Positions 1 to 7,736 of a DNA stretch of 10,930 nucleotides are shown one piece after another. Where the stretch lies: assembly GCA_002409995.1 (NCBI GenBank), contig DHOR01000047.1, positions 150,267 to 161,196 of the forward strand. The letters run 5' to 3'. Both the position numbers and the translations under genes were made by a program. Within the stretch, counting starts at the first letter, position 1. Each line of letters begins with the position of its first letter. This stretch comes from Hungatella sp. UBA5385. Lineage in GTDB: Bacteria; Bacillota; Clostridia; Lachnospirales; Lachnospiraceae. The notes beneath the pieces were generated by a model. That model was not told the origin of the DNA and made no database searches. It was given only the letters and a program-made list of their open reading frames with translations.

Positions 1-32
1 GGTTCGACCCTTTTCAAAAAGGGTCGAACCCC
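1..32. repeat. Perfect palindrome at the left window edge
   Basis: Positions 1-14 (GGTTCGACCCTTTT) are the exact reverse complement of 17-30, leaving a two-base centre (CA). Bases 31-32 (CC) extend the right arm to 16 nt. The matching outer GG would lie just outside the window and is present in the copy at the right end. It would form a very stable hairpin and may end transcription of an unseen gene to the left. On the plus strand, however, it is followed by TTGAGTAAATTT and not by a clean T-run, so a classical intrinsic terminator is only partly supported. A dispersed intergenic palindrome is the alternative. Confidence 0.8.
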
Positions 33-55
33 TTGAGTAAATTTCGAGTTATTTC

Positions 56-84
56 TTGCCCAATTCCTATTCCTGCCTTATAAT
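56..84 (+). promoter_or_regulatory. Predicted sigma-A promoter of the LysR gene
   Basis: A perfect -10 box, TATAAT (79-84), lies 17 bp downstream of TTGCCC (56-61), which matches four of six bases of the -35 consensus. Transcription would start near 91, giving a leader of about 45 nt. A ribosome site AAGGGG (121-126) sits 8 nt before the ATG at 135. Confidence 0.7.
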
Positions 85-134
85 GAAGTTATACATATTT
101 TTCCACCTAACATGAATGATAAGGGGACTTTTTC

Positions 135-1019
135 ATGAATCTTTCGCAGCTTCGCTATTTTCAAAAACTTGCTGAACTTCAGCATTATACCAAAGCAGCC
201 AAAGAGCTGTTTATAACTCAGCCCACCCTAAGCGACTCCATTGCTTCCCTGGAAGAGGAACTGGGTGTTTCTTTATTTCAGAAGGAAGGCAGGAATATTA
301 AGCTGACCAAATATGGCAGGGAATTCTACCAGCATGTATCATTGGCTCTGAATGAACTGGAGCGGGGTATCGCCTCTATGGAGAGACATTCCAGCCAGAT
401 CAGCGGAACCGTGGATATCGGCTGTATACCAACTCTTTTGGGAGATTTTCTGCCTACAGCTATGCAGAATTATATGAAAACAAATAAACTGGCAAAGTTT
501 AATATCTATCATGGTATGTCCATAGAGGTGGCTCAGGGTGTCGCAAGCGGCAAGTATGATCTGGGCTTTTGCTCCAAAGTAGAGAACATGCCGGACCTGA
601 TCTTCGTTCCCATTATGGCACAGGAGCTGGTTTTGATCGTCAATAAATCCCATCCCCTTGCCAAGAGGCGATCCATTAAAATGCGAGAGCTAAAGGATTA
701 TAAGCTGACTACCTACAGAGATACCATTCCCATAGGCAAAGTGGTGAGAGAACTATTAAAAGAGCATGAGGTTGAGGCCACCTATTCCTATGATGACGAG
801 CTTTCCATAGGAGGAATTATTACAGAAGCGGATATGGCGGCAATAGTTGCCAGAACACCTTTTTTAAAGCAGTTTGACCAGCTGACCATTATCAGATTAT
901 CAGATGTTCCAAAAGATACCCGCCTGATCTATATGACTTACAGCAATAAGAATTTTGTGTCCTCTGCTGTGGAGGCTTTTGCTGATTTTATTGTTGCCCA
1001 TGAGTTAAATCTTCCGTAA
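135..1019 (+). CDS. LysR-type transcriptional regulator
   Basis: This is a 294-residue protein of the usual LysR-family length. The N-terminal winged helix-turn-helix covers about residues 1-60 and has the family pattern (LRYFQKLAE, then TKAAKELFITQPTLSDSI, then LEEELGVSLFQ). A linker helix and a two-lobed periplasmic-binding-protein-like effector domain follow from about residue 90 to 290. The start is supported by AAGGGG 8 nt upstream and a good promoter. The gene is monocistronic, convergent with the permease gene, and closed by the hairpin at 1040-1080. LysR proteins usually sense a small metabolite and bind promoter DNA as tetramers. The likely target is the catabolic block next to it, possibly through the repeats at 10280-10372, but that is inference because the gene is not divergent from any gene in the window. 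The effector is unknown. Confidence 0.93.
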   Translation: MNLSQLRYFQKLAELQHYTKAAKELFITQPTLSDSIASLEEELGVSLFQKEGRNIKLTKYGREFYQHVSLALNELERGIASMERHSSQISGTVDIGCIPTLLGDFLPTAMQNYMKTNKLAKFNIYHGMSIEVAQGVASGKYDLGFCSKVENMPDLIFVPIMAQELVLIVNKSHPLAKRRSIKMRELKDYKLTTYRDTIPIGKVVRELLKEHEVEATYSYDDELSIGGIITEADMAAIVARTPFLKQFDQLTIIRLSDVPKDTRLIYMTYSNKNFVSSAVEAFADFIVAHELNLP

Positions 1020-1039
1020 AAATGAATTTCATATAATAA

Positions 1040-1080
1040 AGGGAGCTGATACACTGTGAATATTAGTGTATCAGCTCCCT
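1040..1080. terminator. Bidirectional terminator between LysR and permease genes
   Basis: A perfect inverted repeat has 16-bp arms (1040-1055 and 1065-1080, AGGGAGCTGATACACT and its complement) around a 9-nt loop. It starts 20 bp after the LysR stop codon and ends 26 bp before the permease stop codon. T-rich DNA follows in both directions (GATTTCTTATTG on plus, TTATTATATG on minus), so it can end both convergent transcripts. Confidence 0.9.
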
Positions 1081-1106
1081 GATTTCTTATTGATTCAAGA
1101 TACATT

Positions 1107-2405
1107 TTAAAATACAAATCCCATCGTTGCAAGTAATGCAACTGTCAATCCTGCCACAAACGCAGGTATCATAGTTCCCAGAATAATATGTTTATAGCTT
1201 TCCTTCAGACTGCATCCGCAGATGGACATTGTAAGAATTGCCACTGAGGAGTTAGGCAGCTTATTAAGCACCAGAGCAGACTCTGTCACAATACGGTGAA
1301 GTGCATCTACATTCACTCCCATATCTACAAATGCCTGACCAAAGCTTTCCATAAAAATGGTTTCACCGGATATCGCAGAGCCTGTGAGACCTGTCAGAAC
1401 CGAAGTTCCGAAAAATGCTTTTAAATAAGCAGGCATATTCATATTCAGCACAGCCTGCTGCACATTCTGAAATGCAGGAGAAGCGCCCAGAACTCTGGAA
1501 AGTCCCATAACTGCTGCAACAGTAAGCATAGAGCTTAAACCTGAATTGCTTCCTGTTTTAATGGCTGACTTCATATTCTTAATCCGTTTTCTCTGCATGA
1601 TAATAATCAGACCAATCCCAATTGCCAGAGAAAACAGAATGCTGGTTGGAGTTCCCATTGAAGAAGTGGCAACCACTGCCCCAAGCACTGCTGCAAAGGG
1701 AATCACAGAGGCAATAATTCCAGGAAGTTCTTCCTCTTCTGTCTGGCTGTTGTCCTGATACATAGCCAGCAGTTCTTCGTCTGTATGCTTTTTATGGCTC
1801 TGCTTCTGCGCATAGTTAAAATATACAAAATAACAGACAGCTACAATTCCGGTAAATATAAAGGACAATACAGGAGCAGCACCTAGAGAGGTTCCCAGAT
1901 AATTGCTGGGAAGCACATTGCAGATGTCAAGGGAATAAGCAAATCCATTGGCACATGCACCTCCGCCAAGAAGGAGAAATGGCAGCAAACGCCGGTCCAT
2001 TTTATTTTGACGAAGCAGGTTATCAGCAATTGGATACAGTACAAACACCATAATATATCCGTTAATACCCAACAATGTAATGAAAAATGTACAGAGTAAA
2101 ATTACAAGCCCCACCATTTTCACCCCAAGTTTTTCTGTCAGGGTTTTTGCAATTCTGGTAGCAAGCCCTGTCTCCAGAACCAGCTGCCCAAATACACCTC
2201 CAAATCCCAGAATTAAAAACCAGGATGCTACAAAGGTTCCAATTCCTTCCGAATAGGTAACAAGAAGCCCCTCAAAAAACGCCAGTCCGCTGGTTACCAA
2301 TATAATTGCTGCTGTAACCACTGTGGCTGTAATCATATCAATTCCTTTGATAATGAGAAATACCAGCACAGCAATAGCAGTGATCAAACCTATGGTCGCT
2401 ATCAT
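1107..2405 (-). CDS. GntP-family organic-acid permease
   Basis: This is a 432-residue, very hydrophobic protein with roughly a dozen membrane segments and one charged central loop (about 200-228, rich in K, H, E and D). The C-terminal part carries the GntP-type signature: an HR pair at 370-371, LPNSSVA at 383-389 and KESY at 401-404. These align by eye with the HR, LPHNGA and ESYK elements of gluconate/3-hydroxybutyrate permeases. The family moves gluconate and related carboxylates, probably with protons, across the cytoplasmic membrane. The gene is last in the minus-strand block, and its ATG overlaps the upstream stop codon (ATGA at 2402-2405), so translation is probably coupled. GGGAAGG lies a few bases upstream. 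By context it most likely imports the acid used by the ligase and CoA-transferase, or exports the reduced product. The substrate cannot be read from the sequence. Confidence 0.85.
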   Translation of the reverse strand: MIATIGLITAIAVLVFLIIKGIDMITATVVTAAIILVTSGLAFFEGLLVTYSEGIGTFVASWFLILGFGGVFGQLVLETGLATRIAKTLTEKLGVKMVGLVILLCTFFITLLGINGYIMVFVLYPIADNLLRQNKMDRRLLPFLLLGGGACANGFAYSLDICNVLPSNYLGTSLGAAPVLSFIFTGIVAVCYFVYFNYAQKQSHKKHTDEELLAMYQDNSQTEEEELPGIIASVIPFAAVLGAVVATSSMGTPTSILFSLAIGIGLIIIMQRKRIKNMKSAIKTGSNSGLSSMLTVAAVMGLSRVLGASPAFQNVQQAVLNMNMPAYLKAFFGTSVLTGLTGSAISGETIFMESFGQAFVDMGVNVDALHRIVTESALVLNKLPNSSVAILTMSICGCSLKESYKHIILGTMIPAFVAGLTVALLATMGFVF

Positions 2406-2998
2406 AAATCTACCTTCCCTTCTTTTCCTTCTGACTGCCAGTAAGCCGTCATTTTATCAATCGGAATTTCCACAAGTCCTGATTCTTTAAAGTAAGCATA
2501 TATAACAAAGCCTCTTTTACAGCGGAATACACATTCCAGACAGACCTCCTCGTCACAATAGGCAAATGCATCTGTGTCAGCCAGTGCAAATACCATAGGC
2601 GCCCGTTTTCCATCCATCACATACTTTAGATAACCGCCTGTAAAGGTTTTTAAATAAATCCATTCCGGTTTCAATTCCGGTCTGCCGTTCTTCCAGAATA
2701 CTCTGACTGCATTGTCATTATATCCACCGGTAATTTCATAGGTGATTAGGTTGCTTACTGACGACTGGACTGTAAAATCCTGAGATTGCCCAGAATCCAC
2801 GATTCCATTTACAGGCAACAGCAGCTCTGCCATTCTCTCACAACACTCAGTTTTCCTGTCTTTCCCGTTGTTACCCTTTGTCACCACATATAAAGCCCCA
2901 CATTCCCCACATCTGTAAAAAACCACATCAGGACATTGATCTGCAGGAGGTTTCCTTGTATCCCGACACCGTCTTGGTCCAAATTTCTGTTCTGCCAT
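2402..2998 (-). CDS. Desulforedoxin/desulfoferrodoxin-like protein with decayed SOR domain
   Basis: This 198-residue soluble protein has no recognised gene name. Residues 28-62 form a desulforedoxin-like metal knuckle with C30-x2-C33 and a C52-C53 pair, as in the N-terminal rubredoxin-like site of desulfoferrodoxin. Residues about 83-152 resemble the superoxide-reductase fold: GGY at 91-93, the run RPELKPEWIYLKT at 106-118, APMVFALAD at 133-141 and AYC at 146-148. The catalytic iron site is not kept. Only C148 has a counterpart, and the four iron-binding histidines are replaced or deleted. An extra tail of about 45 residues carries C153, C156 and C160. AGGAGG lies about 10 nt before the ATG. 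The gene sits 20 bp after the ligase gene and overlaps the permease gene by 4 bp, so it is an integral operon member. An electron-transfer, metal-binding or scaffold role is possible, but superoxide reduction is unlikely. The homology is judged by eye. Confidence 0.75.
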   Translation of the reverse strand: MAEQKFGPRRCRDTRKPPADQCPDVVFYRCGECGALYVVTKGNNGKDRKTECCERMAELLLPVNGIVDSGQSQDFTVQSSVSNLITYEITGGYNDNAVRVFWKNGRPELKPEWIYLKTFTGGYLKYVMDGKRAPMVFALADTDAFAYCDEEVCLECVFRCKRGFVIYAYFKESGLVEIPIDKMTAYWQSEGKEGKVDL

Positions 2999-3018
2999 GG
3001 CACTGCAGCCTCCTCTTC

Positions 3019-4653
3019 TTAAATCCTTTCAAGGAGCAGATATTTTTTAACCTTACCGCTTCCTGTTTTAGGAATTTTATCAATCAGCTCCAAACGTTCC
3101 GGCCAAAACCGTTTTGGTACATTCTTATTTTTCAGATAACCCAGCACAGCATCAAGCTCTAAACTTTCCACGCCTTTATTAGGAACTACAAATGCGCAGA
3201 TCCGTTCTCCAAGCCTGTCATCAGGAATTCCAACCACGGTATGATCACGAACCCCCGGACAACCCTCCAGATGGTCATTGATTTCATTGGAATTCAGATT
3301 CTCTCCGCCGCGGACAATAATATCCTTCTTTCTTCCGATAATCCTGATATTCCCTTCCTCATCCATAACACAGAGATCACCGCTGTGATACCAGCCATCT
3401 TCATCAAGAACACTGTCTGTTGTCTTTTTATCCTTTAAATAACCTACGAATACATTAGGGCCTCTGGACAGCTCCTCTCCTGGAGTTCCGGCAGGCACAT
3501 CATTGCCTCTTTCATCAACCACCCGAATCTCAACGCCTTCAATAGCTCTGCCAGAGGTGGTTCCATTGAGAGCAAGTGCTTCCTCCGGTCTTACATAAAC
3601 ATGGGGAACACTTTCTGTAGATCCATAAACCTCACAGAGAAGAATGCCAAACTTCCATGCCTTTTGTACCATATAACCCGGAACCGGAGCGCCTCCGCAT
3701 AAGTAGAATTTCAGATGAGGCAGCGCACCTCCGTTAAATTCCATGTCCTTCAAAATATCATAGATAAAAGGAGTTGCTCCCATTGAGTAGGTACATTTTT
3801 CTCTGTTCATCAGTTCAATGGAGGTTTTACAGCGGTATCTCTCCTGCAGCACCACCTTTGCTCCAACAAGCATAGGAGCAATAATACCGTGGTGAAAACC
3901 GGTGGCATGATGGAGAGGAGCAGCCATAAACATAATATCCTCTTCTGTAATGTTCAGTTCTTTATTAAATGTATTCTCACTGTAAATAATATTATCATGA
4001 GTAAGAAGAACCCCTTTTGTACCGCTGGTAGTTCCTGAAGTGCTTAACACTGCAGCAATGTTCTGACCTGATCCTTCTTTCTGACCTGATCCTTCTGTAA
4101 AAAACCGGCTCTCCATCAGCGTCCCATTTTCTAAAATGTCATGAAATGCCGGACAGTTGCTTGTCATTTTTTTAACATTCTCAAGTAAAACAATAGTCTC
4201 TACGCTTGGAATCTCATCAAGTACATTTAAAATTCTCTGCTCATAATCAGTCTTGTAGAAAAATGTAGGGCAGAAGAAAACCTTTGGTTCTGTTAAATTC
4301 AGCCCCCGAATCAGCTCCTTTTCTTCATAAGACAGAGAAACAGGGTGAGCCACTGCTCCTATTTTTATACAGGCAATGGTAATAATGGCAAATTCGCTCC
4401 ATACAGGAATCTGATAGGAAACTGTCTCCCCGGGCCTGACTCCTTTTTCAAGAAGAAAGGCACCGATTCTGGAAGCAGCTTCATCCATTTCACCATAGGT
4501 ATAGCGATATCCTCTGTCATCTGTCACATATTCACGATCAGGATACTTTCTAACAGTTTCCTCCCAGCAGTCCTTCAGCGTTCTGTCTGACCAGTATCCT
4601 TTTTCCCTGTAATAATCTTTCAGATCAGGATTAATTTTCATTTCTTTCAGCAT
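3019..4653 (-). CDS. AMP-forming acyl-CoA ligase (CaiC-like)
   Basis: This 544-residue enzyme belongs to the ANL (acyl-CoA synthetase/luciferase) superfamily. The expected motifs appear in order: the phosphate-binding loop STSGTTSGTKG at 204-214, YGSTES at 343-348, YHSGDL at 422-427, GRKKDIIVRGGENL at 440-453, and the catalytic lysine K534 in the terminal TGSGK. It would activate a carboxylic acid to its CoA thioester using ATP through an acyl-adenylate. Length and operon setting resemble crotonobetaine/carnitine-CoA ligase CaiC and the priming ligases of caffeate reduction. GGGAGG sits 6 nt before the ATG at 4653 and supports this start over the internal methionine at residue 5. An 18-bp tandem duplication (EGSGQK then EGSGQN, residues 187-198) lies just before the phosphate loop. 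The substrate is unknown. The gene follows etfA after 57 bp that contain no visible hairpin. Confidence 0.92.
   Translation of the reverse strand: MLKEMKINPDLKDYYREKGYWSDRTLKDCWEETVRKYPDREYVTDDRGYRYTYGEMDEAASRIGAFLLEKGVRPGETVSYQIPVWSEFAIITIACIKIGAVAHPVSLSYEEKELIRGLNLTEPKVFFCPTFFYKTDYEQRILNVLDEIPSVETIVLLENVKKMTSNCPAFHDILENGTLMESRFFTEGSGQKEGSGQNIAAVLSTSGTTSGTKGVLLTHDNIIYSENTFNKELNITEEDIMFMAAPLHHATGFHHGIIAPMLVGAKVVLQERYRCKTSIELMNREKCTYSMGATPFIYDILKDMEFNGGALPHLKFYLCGGAPVPGYMVQKAWKFGILLCEVYGSTESVPHVYVRPEEALALNGTTSGRAIEGVEIRVVDERGNDVPAGTPGEELSRGPNVFVGYLKDKKTTDSVLDEDGWYHSGDLCVMDEEGNIRIIGRKKDIIVRGGENLNSNEINDHLEGCPGVRDHTVVGIPDDRLGERICAFVVPNKGVESLELDAVLGYLKNKNVPKRFWPERLELIDKIPKTGSGKVKKYLLLERI
4061..4096 (-). 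repeat. 18-bp perfect tandem duplication inside the ligase gene
   Basis: TTCTGACCTGATCCTTCT occurs twice head to tail (4061-4078 and 4079-4096). It is in frame and adds one copy of a six-residue unit (EGSGQK/N). The unit lies in the hydrophilic linker just before the ATP phosphate loop, so it is probably tolerated. Confidence 0.95.
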
Positions 4654-4710
4654 AATCTGCCTCCCATGGATACGGATAATCGATTGCAGAAACAGGACAA
4701 CACTCTAACT

Positions 4711-5721
4711 CTACCCCTGCTGTCTTGCCTTCAGTTCCTTCACCAGTGCAGGAACAATTTCAAACACATCTCCAACCATGCAGTAATCAGCAACTTCGAA
4801 GATTGGTGCTGTTTCATCTTTATTTATCGCAATTATCGTATCTGATTCACTCATACCTGCCACATGCTGAACAGCACCGGAGATACCGCAGGCAAAATAA
4901 ACCTTAGGAGATACCGTTGATCCTGTCTGTCCCACCTGTTTATTCTGAGGCATCCAGCCTGCATCAACTGCTGCACGGGAACAACCTACGGTTCCGCCCA
5001 GAACATCTGCCAAATCCTTTAACAGAGAGAAGTTCTCTGCAGATTTCATACCTCTGCCACCTGATACGATGAATTCAGCTTCATCAAGTCTCATATCATT
5101 GTCTTCACAGGCTTTGATAAAATCGATAACCTTTGTGCGAATCTCATCTTCAGGAACACGAATCTCTTCCCTGATGATCTCCGGCTGATTGCCAGGTGTT
5201 TTCTCCGGCATTTTAAATGCGCCCGGTCTGCAGGTTCCCATCTGGGGTCTTGTTTCACTACATAAAATTCTTGCATATAGATTGCCGCCAAATGCAGGTC
5301 TTTCCCAGATCACATTGCCTGTTTCTTCTTCAATGCTTAAAGCTGTACAATCCGCTGTCAGACCTGTTTTTAAGCTTACTGCCACTTTGGAACCAAGGTC
5401 TCTTCCGTTGACTGTAGCGCCTACTAAAATGGTATTTGGATCATATTTCTCACACAGCTCTAAGAATACCTTTCCATAGGCATCTGAAGAATAATTTTCG
5501 TATTCATCACCCTGTACAGCGTATATTTTATCTGCTCCATATTCACCTGCAGCCTTAACTGCTGCATCAATGTCTTTTCCTATTACAACTGCACATAATT
5601 TCTGATTTAAACCATCTGCCAGCTTTCTGCCCTGGCCCAGAAGCTCAAGCCCCACATTTTTCGGCTGTCCCTCAAAGCATTCTATAAACACCCATACATC
5701 CTTACATGTATCAAAACTCAT
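4711..5721 (-). CDS. etfA: Electron transfer flavoprotein, alpha subunit
   Basis: This 336-residue protein has the full EtfA layout: an N-terminal nucleotide-binding-like domain (1-190, with RPAFGGN at 141-147 and the downstream TRPQMGTCRPGAF at 157-169) and a C-terminal FAD domain. The FAD domain shows GGRG at 221-224, SRA at 248-250, QTGSTVSPKVYFACGISG at 265-282 and VGD at 316-318. It pairs with EtfB to carry electrons between acyl-CoA dehydrogenases and other redox partners in the cytoplasm. It lacks the N-terminal ferredoxin-like iron-sulfur extension described for CarE of caffeate reduction. AGGAGG lies 7 nt before the ATG, and the gene starts 22 bp after etfB, the usual order. Its partners are most likely the adjacent acyl-CoA dehydrogenase and perhaps the one at 9047-10231. 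Confidence 0.95.
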   Translation of the reverse strand: MSFDTCKDVWVFIECFEGQPKNVGLELLGQGRKLADGLNQKLCAVVIGKDIDAAVKAAGEYGADKIYAVQGDEYENYSSDAYGKVFLELCEKYDPNTILVGATVNGRDLGSKVAVSLKTGLTADCTALSIEEETGNVIWERPAFGGNLYARILCSETRPQMGTCRPGAFKMPEKTPGNQPEIIREEIRVPEDEIRTKVIDFIKACEDNDMRLDEAEFIVSGGRGMKSAENFSLLKDLADVLGGTVGCSRAAVDAGWMPQNKQVGQTGSTVSPKVYFACGISGAVQHVAGMSESDTIIAINKDETAPIFEVADYCMVGDVFEIVPALVKELKARQQG

Positions 5722-5743
5722 TCTGTAACCTCCTAACCTGACT

Positions 5744-6532
5744 TTACAGTATTTTTGCTTCCGCTAATTTAGTAATTAAGGAATCCGCCATGATTTCCGG
5801 GCTGTTTCCTTCGATTTTTACACCGGTTGAATTTCTCTGAGGGGTAAATGTTGATTTTACCTTTGTTGGAGAACCTTTTAAGCCCATTTTGGCTGTATCT
5901 GAACCTGGAATATCTGCAAGAGTAATCTCCGGAATCTCCGCTTTGAAAGAAGCCAGTTTTCCTTTGATTGTTGCATATCTTGGCTTATTGCTCTCTTTTG
6001 TTGCTGTACAGAGAATGGGGAATTTAGTCTCAATGGTCTCGATTCCTTCTTCCACCTGTCTTCTTGCCAGCACCTTATCTCCATCAACCTTAAGGTCCAG
6101 TATATAAGTCAGTCTTGTAACACCAAGATGCTCTGCAATACTTGGAGCTGTCTGACCTGTATCACCGTCAATTGCCTGTTTTCCGCCCAGAATCACATCG
6201 AATCCGCCCAGCTTCTTAATTGCCTGGGAGAGAATGTAGCTGGTGGCATAGGTATCTGAGCCTCCAAATGCACGATCAGTAACCAGATATGCTTCATCAG
6301 CACCCATGGAAATGGCTTCTCTTAACACTGCTTTCGCCTGAGGAGGTCCCATGGAAATCACAGTTACCTTTCCTCCATAGGTATCCTTAAGCTGAAGAGC
6401 TGTCTCCAGCGCATTTTTATCAAATGGGTTCATAATACTTGGTACACCTGTACGGATCAGAGTGTTCTTTACCGGATCAATCTTAATCTCTGTGGTATCA
6501 GGAACCTGTTTTATACACACAACGATATTCAT
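5744..6532 (-). CDS. etfB: Electron transfer flavoprotein, beta subunit
   Basis: This 262-residue protein has normal EtfB length and begins with the typical MNIVVCIKQVPDT. The nucleotide-binding segment GGKQAIDGDTGQTAP (116-130) contains IDGDT, a form common in bifurcating-type Etf proteins, where many simple mitochondrial-type EtfB have a DDD/DDC-like form. The EtfB signature region EEGIETIETKFPILCT begins near residue 156, and GLKGSPTKV lies near residue 218. It forms the heterodimer with EtfA. AAGGGGG lies 7 nt before the ATG, and the gene starts 12 bp after the acyl-CoA dehydrogenase stop, so the three genes are tightly linked. The acd-etfB-etfA order matches the arylacrylate reduction locus of Clostridium sporogenes as I recall it. 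Whether it bifurcates cannot be settled by eye. Confidence 0.95.
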   Translation of the reverse strand: MNIVVCIKQVPDTTEIKIDPVKNTLIRTGVPSIMNPFDKNALETALQLKDTYGGKVTVISMGPPQAKAVLREAISMGADEAYLVTDRAFGGSDTYATSYILSQAIKKLGGFDVILGGKQAIDGDTGQTAPSIAEHLGVTRLTYILDLKVDGDKVLARRQVEEGIETIETKFPILCTATKESNKPRYATIKGKLASFKAEIPEITLADIPGSDTAKMGLKGSPTKVKSTFTPQRNSTGVKIEGNSPEIMADSLITKLAEAKIL

Positions 6533-6544
6533 CTTAAAACCCCC

Positions 6545-7687
6545 TTATTTATATTCCTTGTCTAGTACGTTAGCTATGGTCATTCTCTGAATCTGGTTGG
6601 TGCCTTCAAAGATTTGGAACACCTTGCAGTCTCTCATCAGCTTTTCCACCGGATACTCTTTGCTGTAGCCGTATCCGCCGAATATCTGAACTGCATTGGA
6701 GGTCACTTCCTGAGCACAATCAGATACAAATGCTTTACAGATAGCACCTTCCTTCTGAACCATAATTCCATGATCCATCATTTTCATGGTGTTGTTGACC
6801 AGGCATCTGGAAGCTTCTATCTTCATTGCCATATCCGCAAGCATTGCCTGAACCATCTGAAATTTAATGATAGGAGTTTCAAACTGTTTTCTCTCTTTTG
6901 CATATTTAACCGATTCATCAAGGGCTCTCTGCATAATTCCCACTGCCAGAGTGGCAACGAAAGCTCTGGATAAATTCAGGGCATTTAATGCAAGCTTAAA
7001 GCCTGATCCTTCCGGACCTACCATTGCAGATGCCTTCACACGGACATTTTCAAATATTAAATCTGTAGTATTGGAAAGACGCAGTCCCATCTTATTCTCG
7101 TGGGCGCCCACTGTCACTCCCGGAGCGTCTGCATCTATGATAAATGCAGAAATTCCTCTATGTCCCTTTTCCGGACTGGTCTTAAAAAATCCAACAAATA
7201 CATCGGAAATTGCGCCATTGGTAATAAATGTCTTTGTTCCATTTAATATATATTCATCTCCATCAGCCACAGCAGTGGAACGAAGTGCTGCTGGATCAGA
7301 CCCAGCCCCTGGTTCGGTCAAGGCAAATGCCGCAAATCCGCCGGCTGAGATTTTATCTGCAAAATACTGTCCCTGCTCCTTAGTTCCTGCTAAAATCACA
7401 TTTCGCAGTGCCACAAATGTGGTAACAAAGGTGATGGCATATCCTGCATCCACTTTTGCCAGCTCCTCGAAAATCATGGCTGTAGTCTCATAGCTTAACC
7501 CTGTACCGCCGTATTCCTCAGGAATCTCCAGCATATGAAGTCCCATATCAAAGCCCCACTGAAACAGCTCTCTTGGGCACTCTCCTTTTTCATCAGCTTC
7601 CTGAACATAAGGTTTTATCTCGGTTTCTGCCATTTCACGCACTAATGCCAGCAGCTCCTTTTGCTCATCGGTGTAAAGTAAACTCAT
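6545..7687 (-). CDS. Acyl-CoA dehydrogenase (canonical, AcdA/Bcd-like)
   Basis: This is a 380-residue flavoenzyme of standard length. The FAD/substrate loop FALTEPGAGSD (121-131), the LNGTKTFITNG strand (148-158), the QIFGGYGY segment (334-341) and the catalytic base E361 in FEGTNQIQR are all intact. It should interconvert enoyl-CoA and acyl-CoA at the alpha-beta carbons with FAD. With EtfBA directly downstream and a FldA-type CoA-transferase upstream, reduction of an enoyl-CoA is the favoured direction in an anaerobe. The ATG at 7687 follows GGGAAGG. The gene lies 49 bp after the CoA-transferase stop. Alternatives within the family are butyryl-CoA dehydrogenase or acryloyl/cinnamoyl-CoA reductase; chain specificity cannot be assigned by eye. 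It differs markedly from the second dehydrogenase at 9047-10231. Confidence 0.95.
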   Translation of the reverse strand: MSLLYTDEQKELLALVREMAETEIKPYVQEADEKGECPRELFQWGFDMGLHMLEIPEEYGGTGLSYETTAMIFEELAKVDAGYAITFVTTFVALRNVILAGTKEQGQYFADKISAGGFAAFALTEPGAGSDPAALRSTAVADGDEYILNGTKTFITNGAISDVFVGFFKTSPEKGHRGISAFIIDADAPGVTVGAHENKMGLRLSNTTDLIFENVRVKASAMVGPEGSGFKLALNALNLSRAFVATLAVGIMQRALDESVKYAKERKQFETPIIKFQMVQAMLADMAMKIEASRCLVNNTMKMMDHGIMVQKEGAICKAFVSDCAQEVTSNAVQIFGGYGYSKEYPVEKLMRDCKVFQIFEGTNQIQRMTIANVLDKEYK

Positions 7688-7736
7688 CTGATTTCACCTT
7701 CCCTTTTCTTGTTTGTTTATGATTCGAATATTAAAC

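Noticed and set aside
1..30. GGTTCGA looks like the T-arm of a tRNA
   Set aside because: The flanks do not form a proper five-pair T stem with a seven-base loop, there is no CCA end or anticodon arm, and the sequence is explained by the larger perfect palindrome.
339..653. Minus-strand open frame of about 100 codons inside the LysR gene
   Set aside because: It is fully antisense to a well-supported gene, has no ribosome site or family resemblance, and is a by-product of the coding frame. The same applies to open frames antisense to the ligase, etf, dehydrogenase and transferase genes (for example 5189-5479, 6614-7493 and 9241-9528).
2402..2998. Functional superoxide reductase or rubrerythrin-type oxygen defence gene
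   Set aside because: All four histidine ligands of the SOR iron centre are missing in my alignment and there is no ferritin-like EXXH motif.
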